Counted from the first letter of the stretch, positions 1-11,900 are shown. The stretch is 64,000 bases of DNA from Pomphorhynchus laevis (GCA_012934845.2 WNNJ02003587.1:45538-109537), one strand, 5' to 3'. Notes: a model not told the origin generated them from the sequence alone. Translations and numbers: made by a program.

Positions 1-1434
1 GACTCCTCACTACCATCTTCGTACCGTCCAATCTCACTTCTCCCAACTCTCTGTAAACTCCTTGAGCGTCTCGTTCTCAAGCAAGTTAATACATATCTCT
101 TTTCCTCTAACTTGTTTCCTCTCTTCCAAGCCGCTTTTCGCTCTAATCACTCTTCTGAAATTGCCTGTCTTAAAGTTTATAATGACTTACTCATCTCGCG
201 CGATCATAAATTATGTAGTGTCATAGTTTCTCTTGATCTATCGTCTGCTTTTGACATCGTCGATCACTCGATTCTTCTACATCGCCTTCGTCATGATAAT
301 GGCTTCTCTTTACCCACTGTATCATGGTTTTCTTAATATATGTCAAACCGTACATTTCGCGTATATTCTAACTCTTCTCTCTCCCATCCTTCATCCATCC
401 CGACCGGTGTTCCACAAGGCTCCGTATTAGGCCCTATGCTTTTCTCTCTTCTTCTCGGTGACTTGTCTTCGATTTCTCATAAATTTAACTTCCATGTTAT
501 GCAATATGCTGATGACATTCTCATCTATGCTCACGCACCTGCTTATGGTATTCATGATCTTAGTGTTTCTGTTTCCAGCTGTCTTGTCTCAATTTCCAAT
601 CATCTTTCTACCCTTCGCCTTTCTCTGAATCCTGATAAATCTAAAATTATGTGGATCCTACCTCGAAGCTTCGGCGTAGAACCTCCTTCCGTATCACTAA
701 ATTCTACAATTCTTCCTATCGTTGATAATCTCGTTTTCCTAGGCTTTCATTTCGACAACCGACTTTCACTTTAACCTTTCGTTCGTGATAAAGTACGCTC
801 ATCTACCTTGATACTCCGCAATCTCCGTCAAGTTCGTAGATTGATCGATTTCCCTTCTTGTATGACTCTCATATCTTCTCTTCTTTTCTCAAGACTTGAT
901 TACTGTCTTAGTCTATTTTCCAACTCACCTAAATCCACTCTTCTTCCTTTACAACGCATCATCAACGCTGCCGTCCGAGTTCTCCTCCGTCTTCGTCGTT
1001 TTGATCATACATCCCACTATCTTGTTTCTATTGATTGACCTACCATTTATTTTCGTGTTCAAATTCGTCTTCTTATCATTGCTTTTCGCCTTATAACTTC
1101 TCATACCCCTTCATTTCTCAACCTTCCTTTTCTCGACAATTCTCGTACTGTGTATTGTGCTCTGCGTTCCCGTAATTCCCTTCTTTTACATGTCCCAATC
1201 TACTCTACCTCTTTTGGCTTCCGCTCCTTCGTTGTGGCTGCTCCTCTCTTGTGGAATCAACTGCCTATTCATATCCGCCAATCAACATCTATGCCTCACT
1301 TCAAACGCCAAATCCAATTTTATTTCAACAATTAACTAATTACCTGTGACCTTTGATGTTCTTTTTTTTGTTTGTTAGTGGTCATGTAAGCGTGCATTTT
1401 GCACGCATTTGCCACGTTAAATAAATTATTGTAT
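1..1434 (+). mobile_element. L2-like LINE copy A, 3' part (cut by window edge)
   Basis: This is the 3' half of a non-LTR retrotransposon of the CR1/L2 group. The frame carries L2-type reverse transcriptase blocks: FRSNHSSEIACLKVYNDLL, LDLSSAFDIVDHSILLHRL, GVPQGSVLGPMLFSLLLGDL and the catalytic QYADDILIY. A C-terminal region ending near 1335 follows. The frame is broken by a TAA near 334 and again near 772, so it cannot make a full enzyme. The 3' UTR ends in a stem-loop GCGTGCA-TTT-TGCACGC (1390-1406) and an ATT-rich tail, also seen in the other copies. It is nearly identical to 46360-47795, including both lesions. Confidence 0.93.
112..1335 (+). pseudogene. L2-like reverse transcriptase, interrupted
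   Basis: This is the RT and C-terminal coding part of copy A. It is readable in at least four open pieces: 112-336, 340-774, 808-1038 and 1150-1335. Compared with the open 533-codon frame at 40158-41759 (minus), the WFSSYLSNR region has gained a TAA, and the NRLSLKPFV region has a TAA with a frame change. The catalytic YADD box remains, but the breaks make this copy dead. It overlaps no host gene. Confidence 0.88.
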
Positions 1435-2290
1435 TATTAACAGATTCGATCCTAAACTTTAGCTCATCGACTTTCTGTAACAAGCTCCGAACATTACAAT
1501 AAAATATACTATGACTTTTATTTACACCAGTGCAAGTAGTAATATCATCTCTAGCAATTTGACACACTTCAGATCCAAAATCAGCTAGGCACTTATATGC
1601 TATAAGACCTTGTCAAAACCCTCCATATTCACCAGAGGCGATACATCTAGTGGAGACCAACTGATTCGAATGCGTCGCCTCACTACTAGAAAATTTTTAA
1701 CACATAGATTGCTCTCACCAAATGCAACACGAGATGCGAGTTCTTTCTTAGCTTGAGACAATTTCTCCCTTTGAAGAGCGTCAAGATCTTTCAAGAGATT
1801 AACATGGGATCCTTTTAAACGATATGAATCCCGAAGAATTAACTCAGCATGCGACTGCTCCCTAAATACGGCCTTGAGTAAACGCGGCCTATTACTAAGT
1901 GTATCACGCTTACCCAGTCGAAATAATGCAACGAGTTTAACACGTTTGACAATATCCACATTGCAAGAACCAAGTACATGCGTCAATATAAATCTCACAC
2001 TCTGGACGTCCTCGTTAAGAAGTACTTGTGCGTTCTCAAATAAAGATTCTCAGACATTGGCCAGAATAACAGATCTACATCGATCAGCGGTGTGTTTCCT
2101 ATTATTACCAATTTGCAATTCCAGACTGTCACGTGACACTGCGGATAGTGTATGTTGACTTATCGTTGACTCTTGTTCCTTCTTTTTGACAGTCCCATTA
2201 TCAGACATATGACCATGATTCAAAACCTGACAATATGTATTTTCATAATTAGTAACATCAGGTAAATGCACTGGAACATCCATGGTTACA
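1435..2290 (-). pseudogene. CR1-like LINE ORF1 and start of endonuclease
   Basis: Reading leftwards, an ATG at 2283 opens a frame with a TGA near 2054 (RSVILANV then stop). It continues at 1998-1600 with the CR1-type ORF1 core LFRLGKRDTLSNRPRLLKAV and a Lys/Glu-rich helical segment. The last part (1567-1435) is the start of an APE-type endonuclease, FYCNVRSLLQKVDELKFRIE and IIYLT. The frame is cut exactly where the 3' end of the opposite-strand L2-like copy A begins, so copy A inserted into this endonuclease. ORF1 proteins of this class bind RNA in the retroelement particle. The same arrangement recurs at 47796-48650. Confidence 0.85.
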
Positions 2291-2426
2291 TTCTCACCCT
2301 CTTCAGTTAAAATTGATTATATTATTATTATAACATACAAGACAAAGCCTATATGGCTGTTCAGTCTGCTCACGAAAAAATAAAATAAAAATTAAAAAAA
2401 ATGTAGAATTGATAGAGTTAAGAAAA

Positions 2427-4304
2427 TCAGGGATACGATAGCTTCTCCATATTATCGATCTGTTCCAGACATATTCGCAATCGCTTCTTAAATAAAGTCA
2501 GCGTTGTGGAGGCAACAACGTATTCAGGAAGACTATTCCACACGTTAACTACACGTCTTGACAATCTTGTGACAGGCGATAGTTTCCCAGTATGCTGTTT
2601 AAAAATTGTCATCGAATGATGTCGCCTGGATCTATTATTACGACACGCCATAATATTTCGAGGATATCCATCAAATTTGTGCAATAATTTCCACGCTGCA
2701 ACCAAGTCGATAAACATTAACCTCACCTTCATGTCAAATATGCCAATCACTTTAAGTCTCTCACGATAAGGTAAATACTTACAGTCTGGACATAAACGGG
2801 TAATACGGCGAAGAACTCCATCGACAGCATTCAGTTCAGTCCGTGTACATGGGAAGCAAGATGGAGAGCAATACTCAAGTATTGGTCTCAATAACGAGTT
2901 AAACAGCACCCTGAACGACGATGGATTTATTTTCAGAAAGCAATTTTTGATAGTGTGCATCATTTTTCTAGCTTTGCCTAATTGAATGTTGTAATGATGT
3001 CGTGTCTTTAAAGATGAATCGATCAAAATACCAAGATCACGATGAGTCGAAACTATCTCAAGTTCTTTTACACCAATGAAGTAGGTATGACATCCTTTGC
3101 ATCCACGACCCAATCTCATATTCTTACACTTTTCCAGGTTTAATGATACTCATGTAGTAAGACTTCATTCATACACTAAATCCAGGTCACGCTGCAATGA
3201 CAAACAGTCTCGTTCAGTCGAGATCACATTCCATAACTTCAAATCGTCAGCATAGGCTAAGTGTGGTACATTAAGCGATCTCAACAACTCGTTGATAAAA
3301 ATGCAAAATAATAATGGCCCGAGAACCGTTCCTTGAGGTACACCACGTATAACACTGCGTCTAGATGAAAAAGCATTACCTACTCTTACACAAAATTGTC
3401 GACCACTCAAGAAGTTCTCAATCCAACGAGTCAGATAGTAATCTACACCAATAGATTCGAGAATACTTATTAATTCAGCATGTGGAACGCGATCAAATGC
3501 CTTGGAGAAATCCAAATAGACGACATCGACAACCAATCCACATGAAATTGCGTCAGCCCATTGTTCACGAGCACATAAAGTATTCGTTAGACATGAGCGG
3601 CCATGCCGAAAACCGTGTTGAGAGTCGCTCAAATAGTTTATTGAACCCAATACATTTATTAATCTTTTGTGAACAATTCTCTCAAGTACCTTACTTACAG
3701 TAGATGTTAAACTTATGGGCCTAAAATCACTAACATCGCAAGCATTTTTCGTTTTCGGAAGTGGTACCACAATCGCCGATTTCCAATCATTTGGAATTAT
3801 CGACGTATTGAGAGAAACGTTGAATAATTTGGAAAGCGGATATGACAGGATACATTTCAAGAGCTTAAGGATATAAGTGGGGATATCGTCAGGACCAGCT
3901 GACACGCATTTAGCTAACCTTGATAGCTCTATCTCAACTTCCTCCATCGTGATAATTATATATGGACTCTGACAGATTGATGAACCATTACAAATATTGA
4001 CTTTATAAGCATCATCCCTATTTAACGATAGTGCAAACACATCAGCGAACGCCTCAGAAATTTTCATAGGGTCTTCAACTAATTCGTTTCCGATATGAAT
4101 GCGTCGGACACTAGAATTAGATACTCTTGATCGACAAACATAATTCCAAAATCGCTTGGGTGTGTGTCCTAAAGACATAGCAACATCATTCTCGTACAAG
4201 TATCTCTTTTTTGATTTTAAGCGATTGCATTTATTGCGTATTAGTTTGTACTCACTATATAAAGCATCACTCTTACTACAGAGACTCCACGCCTTATTTC
4301 TCAA
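2427..4304 (-). pseudogene. CR1-like reverse transcriptase
   Basis: A single frame spans these coordinates, broken only by two in-frame TGA codons (near 3166 and 3148). Where the duplicate at 49500 is read, these positions are Trp and Gly. RT blocks seen: DFRPISLTSTVSKVLERIVHKR, SQHGFRHGRSCLTN, VYLDFSKAFDRVPHAELI (catalytic Asp), GVPQGTVLGPLLFCIFINEL and LAYADDLKLW (catalytic YADD). The thumb region (HRDLGILIDSSLKTRHHYN) and the C-terminal region with RRITRLCPDCKYLPYRERLK follow. The enzyme would reverse-transcribe element RNA at the target site. With only two nonsense codons the copy is fairly young. Confidence 0.87.
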
Positions 4305-4543
4305 CCTTATACAACGCTTTAGTTCGCTATCAAACCACGGAGGTTTATCAGACCTCTTACGCCTTTGATTTTAAGACCTTTGATTCTCAGACCTTTGATT
4401 TTAAGCGATTGCATTTATTGCGTATTAGTTTGTACTCACTATATAAAGCATCACTCTTACTACAGAGACTCCACGCCTTATTTCTCAACCTTATACAACG
4501 CTTTAGTTCGCTATCAAACCACGGAGGTTTATCAGACCTCTTA
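4210..4543 (+). repeat. Imperfect tandem duplication, period 184
   Basis: About 150 bp starting at TTTGATTTTAAGCG (4210) recur 184 bp later (4394), both ending at GACCTCTTA (4359 and 4543). The 34-bp spacer holds extra short copies of the CCTTTGATTTTAAG motif, suggesting slippage. The duplicated piece is linker coding sequence of LINE B1, so the second copy disrupts its frame. Confidence 0.9.
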
Positions 4544-4600
4544 TTGATTATATAAATACTTGTTTTAGCAAAAGAAACCAATTGTTTAAAAAGAAAAATT

Positions 4601-5793
4601 CTTGAGGCTTATTACATTCATAAAAACTTCAATACTATTATGCCGAATAATAAACCTGACGTAACGTTAAATATTTTGTAAAGATGTTGTAAACGATTCA
4701 TTTGTTTAAATAATATTTTCCAACTTAACGATACTGAAATATCACAAACTATACATTTTTTCTTTTATTTTTATACTTTATTTAATTTTTCTAGTAATTT
4801 TAATTATTATTTTTTATGTTTTCTATTTTTTAAGAATTTTTTTTCTAATCTGAAGATGCTAATATCAAAAAAATTGATTTTCTTCGATCCAGCTCCTATA
4901 ATTATTTATAATAATAAATAATATTTATAGAAATATTATTAATATTATTATCAATAATAATATATATAACTTTTTGACGTTTTAGTCGAATTCCGTGGTT
5001 GTCAAGACGAGTTTGATGACTAATATGTTTGAATGGACTTTGCTCGGTTATATCAGAGAACGATAAATTTATAGACAATAAGCAATAAAAACATGTTTCG
5101 GATCGTGAGGCCCGTATGTAAACGAATATCTCCCTGAATTTAATTGCCTTAGAATCAAATCAGCTAACTGATTTGACTATTTAATATAATTATAAAATAA
5201 ACAAAACATAATAAGTCTAAATCAAAATTAAATAATAAAATAAATAATTGTTATATTTTTTATAATTTATATCAAGTTAAAATGAAAAATTGAAATTTAA
5301 AATAAAAATCGATTTTTATGAATTGACTAATAAATAACATACGTTGTATCAGAAAAGGGATTAGATGTCAATATTTGCAGTTTTCACAAACATTTAATAT
5401 GACTGATTGTGTAGCTTTGCTGCTTGATATCTATCTTGATATTTAGCGATTCTAAGATGCGGAAGTTTTTAGGGGCATTTCATAATTATCAATGTTTTAA
5501 TTATTTCTTCTTTGTGATTTCCTTAACGTTGCTATCTTTGACTACATCTTGAATGTTGTGTCATCGCTGCTAAATATATTGTATTGTGCATACAATATAA
5601 ATATAATTATCACCGAACTTAAATTCGCCTTTTGAGCATTAATGTTTACACACTACATGTTTAAAACAACCTCGTTAATTAAACTACATTGAATATTAGA
5701 TTACTGAGACTACGTATTTTATAGTTTTTATAAATTACAAAATAATGTTAAGTAAAAATTAAATAATTAAATAAGAGTGAAGATTGTCAAACT
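4601..5793. other. AT-rich stretch with Penelope-flank-like debris
   Basis: No gene is seen. The part 5180-5375 matches, in reverse complement, the flank of Penelope-like debris at 24750-24960; it shares the AGTCAATTCATAAAAA block and the GTTGTATCAGAA...GGATTAGA block. Around 5095-5115 there is a GTTTCGGATCGTGAGGCC block like the GGCCGAAAC blocks of that family. The rest is AT-rich sequence with short inverted runs. Confidence 0.5.
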
Positions 5794-6172
5794 ATGCCAA
5801 GTCACGATATTGTGTCTAATCATACCTATGATGGAGACCTGATAGATACAAAAAACACCAGCCCTATACTCAACAGGGTATTGACAGCTTCTTTGGTAAC
5901 TACCAAAGAAGCTTTCACTTCCATTGGCAAGTCACGATCCACATGGCCTACCTCACCTTCTCTCACGAAGCAATTCGATAACAATGATATAGACTCATTG
6001 TATCGAAATTCCACACCAGGTTGCAATCGAGGGTGAACAGTCTAGAAACTTTTATAGTGAACAGTCTAGAAACGTTTTTAGTCAGATATTCTCTCAAGGA
6101 CAAACTGACCTACTAAATAGTTACGGGTCATTCTTATCCAGCAAGTCGAATAAATCTTCACGGGATTAGTGT

Positions 6173-6565
6173 TTGATTATTACGAACGTTCTTGAGTCAT
6201 CGTCTGATGTGGCTCAAACTGGAGTGGACCATGATGTTGAACAATTCCAAAAAATATTAGGAGTTATTATTTCTCCAGAAGATCCATATATTTCAGAAGT
6301 TCGCCCTATTTCGATATTTAGGATAGGCCATCGCAACGATCTTGAAGAACGTTCTTGTTTGATGAAAGTTGTCTTTCGTACATCCTCAGTGGTCCGTGAG
6401 TTGTTAAAACGCATATCTAAACTGACGCAGTCCCCATTTCGGTTGTTGACAGATATGTCTTTCGCTGAGCGTTGTCTCTGGCGTGTTGCTCGGACTGAGC
6501 TAAATGCTCGGATAGAATCTGGAGAAACTGATCTGCATATTGTATCATCATCCGAATATCATTGA
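6173..6565 (+). pseudogene. CR1-like LINE C ORF1
   Basis: The frame shows the CR1-type ORF1 pattern: a run with ISIFRIGHRNDLEERSCLMK followed by VVFRTSSVVRELLKR and a charged helix ending IESGETDLHIV. This parallels the ORF1 at 1600-1998 (LFRLGKRD...RPRLLKAVFR). Such proteins bind element RNA. The start is uncertain because upstream frames are degraded, and the stop lies directly before the endonuclease region. Confidence 0.75.
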
Positions 6566-7395
6566 CCTTAGTGAATCTTGGCTCTGTGACCTTGTTCCTG
6601 ATAGCTTATTATCCATAGATGAATATAACATGTTTCGTTGTGATCGATCTAATCGAAGGGGATGCTATATTGTAGTTTAGGTATTGGTGTAGCGTGTTTG
6701 CAAACGATTAGTGATGCCAATGAAATTGAGGCTTTATACCTCAAATTGTGCCTTGATCAGGTTAATTCTATGTATGTGCTAGTGTTCTATCGTGCCCTCC
6801 TTTGGCAAGTACCGAAGATTTAATAGAACTTATTGAGCTCTGTGGTCAACAGAAAAAATGTCTAATCTTAGGAGATCTAAATATTCCCTCAATAGATTGG
6901 GAATATTTTTCGTCTCCTAGTCGCATTGAATCGAACTCGGTTTTATTGAGTGTTCTACACAACAGTTGTCTGCATCAGCATGCACGTGAGGCAACCCGTT
7001 TCACTAGCCAGTCGTCTGCTCAGCTAGACGTGGTCTTGTCGTCGTTTAAGTCTGATATTACTCACATAGATTATCTTTCTGGACTGGGGATAAGCGATCA
7101 TTGCGTACTGTCCTTTTCATTTAAATGCGTAAACAATGTAACGTCGGTCAGTCCCATGCAAGGTAAGCCTCTAAATTTCTGGAAGGCTGATTTCGACGCA
7201 ATTATCTACAGATTGAATCTGACTAGATGGCCAGATCCGTATATATGCGGAATTGACAAGGCTTGGTATGTTTTTGAGAGCACACTCTATAACTTACTGA
7301 TATTGCATTTTCTCAAGTTTAAAACACATAGGGAAGTTTGTCCTTGGTTTGATGGGCTTCTCCTGTATCACTCACGCGCACGTAAACATGCGTGA
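6566..7395 (+). pseudogene. CR1-like LINE C endonuclease domain
   Basis: APE-type endonuclease motifs occur in order across frame changes: LSESWLCDLVPDSLLSIDEY (6566-6630), the LGDLNIPSIDWEYF block (near 6880) with the Asp/Asn pair of the active site, SSAQLDVVLS (near 7020) and LGISDHCVLSFSF (near 7090), which carries the catalytic SDH. From 6802 to 7395 it is open for 197 codons and ends with the linker WFDGLLLYHSRARKHA. The domain would nick the target DNA strand. Confidence 0.8.
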
Positions 7396-7581
7396 ATTTC
7401 ATTTCGTTGTGGACAACAATCTTATGATTCTTTCACACAAATTAGGAATAGATTTACCGCTCTCAAGAAGATGAAGCGTCGTCAGTTTGAGGAGAAGCTA
7501 AGTTCTATGGATGGCAAGGCTCTATTCTCTTACATTCGCAAAATGTACCGAGTAAATTCAAGCAGAGAAGAATAGGCTTTA

Positions 7582-8904
7582 AAAAAAAGATTTATTTTAA
7601 CGTGGCAAATGCGTGCCAGCGCACGCTTACATGACCACAACAAAAACAAAACTGTGAATCAGGCGTCGAGAAGGTGTGAACGGAGGAGGTGTTTGAATGT
7701 GATAAAAGAGGGAGCGCGGCGGACGTCGAGAGGGAGTTGATTCCAGGCGAGTGAGGCGGCGACGAGGAAGGATCGGAGACCGTAGTTGTTGGAGTAATTA
7801 GGAACGTGGAGTAAGAGGGTATGACAGGAACGAAGCGATAGCGAGGTGGGGCGAGTATCGTCTAAGAAAGGAAGGTTGATGAACGATGGGGAGCCGACAG
7901 CGATGAGACGAAAAGTAATGAGAAGAAGGCGGAGTTTGATGCGGATGTGGATGGTGGGCCAGGAGAGTTGGGCAAAATATGTGGATGTGTGGTCGAAGCG
8001 ACGGAGGCGAAAGAGCACTCGAACGGCGGTGTTGATTATTCGTTGTAGGGGTAGGATGATGGATTTTGGAGAATTGGCGAAAAGGCTAAGGCAGTAATCG
8101 ATTTTAGGGAAAAGAAGCGATGAAAGAAGAGACATACAAGAACGGAAGTCGATAAGGGGGCGGATACGGCGGATGTCACGAAGAATTAAGTTAGACGAGC
8201 GGACCTTGTCACGGACGAAGGGTTTAAGGTTAAGGTGATCATCGAAATGGAAGCCTAATAAAGTGAGATTGTGTACTACAGGGATGATCGATGAGGCAAA
8301 AGATACAATGGGAGGAGATATGTTTGGTTTACGGGGAAGGATCCACATTATTTTGGACTTTTCGGCGTTTAGAACGAGATGGAGATTGGAGAGACGCTTG
8401 TAGATAGAAGAGAGACAGTTGGAGGCAGAAATGGCGATATCGTGTATGCGATGTGCGGGTGCATGAGCATAGATTATAATGTCATCGGCGTATTGCATGA
8501 CGTTAAAGGAGTAAGGTTTGATAAATGGAGAGAGATCGCCAAGCAAAAGAGAGAAAAGCAGGGGACCTAGGACTGAACCTTGTGGAACCCCGCAAAAAAT
8601 AGGGATGGGAGGGGAGGATGATGAATTAGAACAGACGCGAAAGGAACGGTCGGATAGATATGAGGCGAACCAAGCTACGGAGGAGGAAGAAAAGCCGTAA
8701 TCATAACGAAGGCGAGAAAGGAGGACGGAGTGGTCGACAATGTCGAATGCGGAGGAGAGGTCCAGGGAGATGAGAACACTATATAGAGCCTTGTCTCGAG
8801 AAATGAGTAAGTCGTTGTACACTTTTATGCATGCGATTTCTGTCGAGTGATTAGAGCGGAAAGCGGATTGGAAAGGAGGGTACAGATTGGATGAGGAGAG
8901 ATAA
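7582..8904 (-). mobile_element. L2-like LINE copy B, 5'-truncated, inside an LTR
   Basis: This L2-like element on the minus strand begins within the RT (SNLYPPFQ region) and runs to the family 3' end with hairpin GCGTGC-GCTG-GCACGC (7611-7626) and a T/A-rich tail. It is flanked by GCTTTA target duplications and interrupts the gypsy 3' LTR. It is more GC-rich and differs at many positions from copies A, D and E, so it belongs to another subfamily, closest to the copy at 52690-56410. Confidence 0.92.
7659..8822 (-). CDS. L2-like reverse transcriptase (partial, open frame)
   Basis: A 387-codon open frame continues upstream without a stop to the 5' truncation near 8902, where it reads FQSAFRSNHSTEIACIKV. 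RT blocks are LDLSSAFDIVDHSVLLSRL, GVPQGSVLGPLLFSLLLGDL and QYADDIIIY, all catalytic residues present. The C-terminal LINE region with LPLQRIINTAVRVLFRLRR and a final WNQLPLDVRRAPSFITFK follows. It is undamaged but lacks the endonuclease and RT fingers, so it is a dead-on-arrival copy despite the open frame. Confidence 0.88.
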   Translation of the reverse strand: MYNDLLISRDKALYSVLISLDLSSAFDIVDHSVLLSRLRYDYGFSSSSVAWFASYLSDRSFRVCSNSSSSPPIPIFCGVPQGSVLGPLLFSLLLGDLSPFIKPYSFNVMQYADDIIIYAHAPAHRIHDIAISASNCLSSIYKRLSNLHLVLNAEKSKIMWILPRKPNISPPIVSFASSIIPVVHNLTLLGFHFDDHLNLKPFVRDKVRSSNLILRDIRRIRPLIDFRSCMSLLSSLLFPKIDYCLSLFANSPKSIILPLQRIINTAVRVLFRLRRFDHTSTYFAQLSWPTIHIRIKLRLLLITFRLIAVGSPSFINLPFLDDTRPTSLSLRSCHTLLLHVPNYSNNYGLRSFLVAASLAWNQLPLDVRRAPSFITFKHLLRSHLLDA

Positions 8905-8951
8905 GCTTTATTCTAATACATCTAGAATAACAAGTCAAAAGGTAAGTATCA

Positions 8952-11900
8952 TTACATTCTCCCCACGACATAATCATTTAAGTACGCAGGACTTCTTCGA
9001 TTTCTTTGAGGTCGTAGTTCCCCATTTTCAGAACGATTGAAGTATCTCGTAGGGTAGTTGCTCTGGCACGTATTATCAGTATTTAAGAGAAATGATTCAT
9101 CCTGTCTGGATAGTTCGTTTTCCTCGTTGTGATTGACCGTCTCATCGATATACTTCGTTGCATCCAAGTTTTCAGGGTTGACAGTGATTTCATCAGAACG
9201 CTTATCTGAACGTGAATGAGAATTGCTATTTACTGTTGAATGGTCATTTATTGATGCCTGATCACACATTTTATCGCCATCGTATAAAATCAAAGTTTCA
9301 AGGTCAAAGGGAATGTCTCTATCGGACGAGTTGATATTGAGGTTTTCGTCGACTCTGGGATACGGGGATAAATGTCGAGTTGATATATATATCTCCCTCC
9401 CGTTTTGTAACTTCACGAGAGCAAAATTGGGATTGGCGTACACAATTTCAGCTTTTTCCACAGGGTTCTCGTATTTGTTCGTTTTATTAAAGCGTCTTAT
9501 TAAGACTGGGCCAGGGTTTGATAACCAAGACGGAAGATCATGACCATTTATAGAGCGTCGGCTGAATGTAAAGAGTCGTTCATGTGGTGTGTGGTTCGTG
9601 GCAGTACACAGAAGTGATCGAATAGCGTTGAGACATTGTGGTAATACATTTTGCCACTCATCTGTTTTCTTTCCGAGGTCATGTAAACGCAATGATATTG
9701 CCTTCCATAGTACACCATTAAGGCGCTCGACTTGACCATTGCCAGTAGGATTGTATGAACTTGAATGAGTAATCACCACCCCGTGATGAGAGAGGAATGA
9801 CTGGATTTCCTTAGAGGTAAAAGCCGTACCTTGATCAGAATGGATTGAAGCAGGTGAACCGAAAATTGAAAAGATCTGGGTTAAACAGTCTATGACAGTG
9901 TGTGTAGTCATATCAGAACATGGAAAGGCAAAGGGGAATCTGCTATACTCGTCAATGACGGTTAACAAATACCTTTTATTGTTCTTTGTAGGAATTGGGC
10001 CCTTAAAATCCATAGACAAGCGTTCAAATGGCATACTTGATTTTATGAGTTTAGCCTCAGGTGGACGAAAAAATCTTGGTTTCAATATAGCGCAGCTTTT
10101 GCACTCGCTTGAAATATTCCTAACATCCGAGAGGGAAAATGGGAGGTTCCGTTTTTGCACGAAATGCCAAAGGCGAGTAATTCCCGGGTGGCATAATTGA
10201 CCATGGACTTTACGAAGATGCTGAAGATCATGATTGGTGAATGAGACAGAGTTGCAGAACGCGTCGCGAGAAAGAGCGTCAGCGGCATGATTGAGCTTCC
10301 CAGCTCGGTACTGGATATCAAATTTAAATTGGGACAACTCCAAACGCCATCTTAATATCTTGTCGTTCTTTATTTTGTTGTTGTGAGCACTGAACATGTA
10401 TGAAACAGAACGCTGATCCGTAATAATCTTGAATGGTTGGATGTACAAATAGTGTCTCCAGTATCTTAACGCTTCAACAATAGCCAGCGCTTCCTTTTCA
10501 ATGGCGGTGAATCGTTTCGCGTTTTTGTCGAGGGATCTTGAAAAGAAGGCGACAGGCTTACTATTTTGAGACAAACAAGCTCCAATCGATCGCTCACTTG
10601 CGTCTGTCTCTATCGTGAATGGCAATTCAAAGTCGATGGTTGACAAAGTGGCTTCAGCTATACGTTCCTTCAAAGTATGGAAAGCTTTCAGTGCAGAATG
10701 AGATAATGGGAAAGACTGAGAATCAATTAGAGGACGAATCAACTTTGAGAAATCTTTAATCCAGGAACTGTAGTAGGCGAACAAACCAACAATACGCTTT
10801 AAGGATGCTGCGTTCTTGGGTTCCTCAAGGGAAGTAACTGAAATCACTCGATTGGGGTCAGGGGACATTTTTCCTTTAGAAATTTGGTAACCAAGTATTC
10901 GTATACACGAAGACGCGAACACACACTTTGAATTGTTCAAGGTTATATTGTATTTTGTGGCTACGTTTAGAAAACGCTTCAGGTTACTGTCATGTTGCTC
11001 TTTACTTCTTCCGCCGATCACGACATCATCCAGATAAGCGTAGGTGTCTGTCAACTTCTCTCTATTAATTATCCCATTGATAACTCGTTGAAAAGCAGGA
11101 ACGGCGTTTGTGAGACCGAATGGTAGACGATTGAAGTGATATAAGGATCCATTCGCCTCGAAAGCAGTATAATGACGCTCGTCACTGCGCAGCAAAATCT
11201 GATGGTAAGCTGATTTAAGATCGAGACAACTGTAAAAGGAATATGGAGCTAATTTGTTGATAAAATCATCAATTCGTGGAAGTGGGAAGGCGTCGAGCTG
11301 AGTAAATTTATTGACAGTTTCCGAATAGTCAACAACCATCCGTCTCTTTTGGTTCTGATTGACAATGAGTACTTGAGCGCGCCAGGGCGATTGACTTGGT
11401 TCGATAATTTCGTCGGATAATAGTTGTTTGATTTGGCTGTCAATGAACTTTTCATCGTACGGATTTCTTCTACGAGATTTTGTTGCGATAGGATGGATGG
11501 ATTCGTCCAGAAATTTGAATAGCTGAGGAGATTCAACTGTCAAAGCTTCTGCAGCTCCAATTGTAAAACAAGGCTCGGAACCGTTGAATTTCATAAGTAA
11601 CGAAGTGTGTCTTGAAAGGAATGGCCGGCCAAGTATAACATCCGAACATAAAGACGACAAAATATGGAATTTTATATTCTTGTAAGGTCTGCCATCAGCT
11701 GATATATCCGCTACCACGAATTGTCGTAATTTAGTCAAGAATGCGGTGTTCGCCATAGACACACGTATAGTTGAGGGGTTCGATGTCAGTTTGCACAAAG
11801 TGGAAATATCAGGTCTTATCAAATTGAGTGCACTACCTGTATCAATCAACGCATTTAACGAAACCCCTTTTATACAAATTTGAATTGTTGGTAGCGTCGC

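Larger units (their letters stand above)
2295..4600 (-). mobile_element. CR1-like LINE B1, 5'-truncated
   Basis: This CR1-group LINE runs right to left. It starts within the linker after the endonuclease (PPWFDSELKRCIRLRNKAW, near 4500), passes through a full RT and a C-terminal region, and ends in a short 3' UTR. The 3' end has an AGCC-ATAT-(A)GGCT hairpin (about 2345-2360) and an ATA-rich tail at 2300-2330. The endonuclease is absent, as expected of a 5'-truncated insertion. The linker carries a tandem duplication (4210-4543). The 3' tail directly abuts the start of the ORF1 piece at 2283, in head-to-tail order. Confidence 0.88.
5794..7543 (+). mobile_element. CR1-like LINE C, 5' half (ORF1, endonuclease, linker)
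   Basis: This is the left half of a CR1-like element whose right half resumes at 12827, after a nested gypsy element. It begins with an 80-codon frame at 5794-6036 of unknown role, then ORF1 at 6173-6565, then an endonuclease spread over several frames (6566-7395), and a linker that ends SYIRKMYR at the gypsy insertion point. A 13-bp perfect inverted repeat (5886-5898 and 5901-5913, 2-nt spacer) lies in the first frame. Confidence 0.82.
7544..8956 (-). repeat. Gypsy 3' LTR, split by an L2-like LINE
   Basis: The two pieces 7544-7581 and 8911-8956 together rebuild the same 84-bp LTR as 12743-12826. Between them lies an L2-like LINE flanked by the hexamer GCTTTA (7576-7581 and 8905-8910), the target-site duplication of that later insertion. 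Confidence 0.88.

Noticed and set aside
4211-4555. 114-codon plus-strand frame with two copies of LHLLRISLYSLYKASL
   Set aside because: The repetition comes from the tandem duplication in a minus-strand LINE linker; the plus-strand frame is a shadow.
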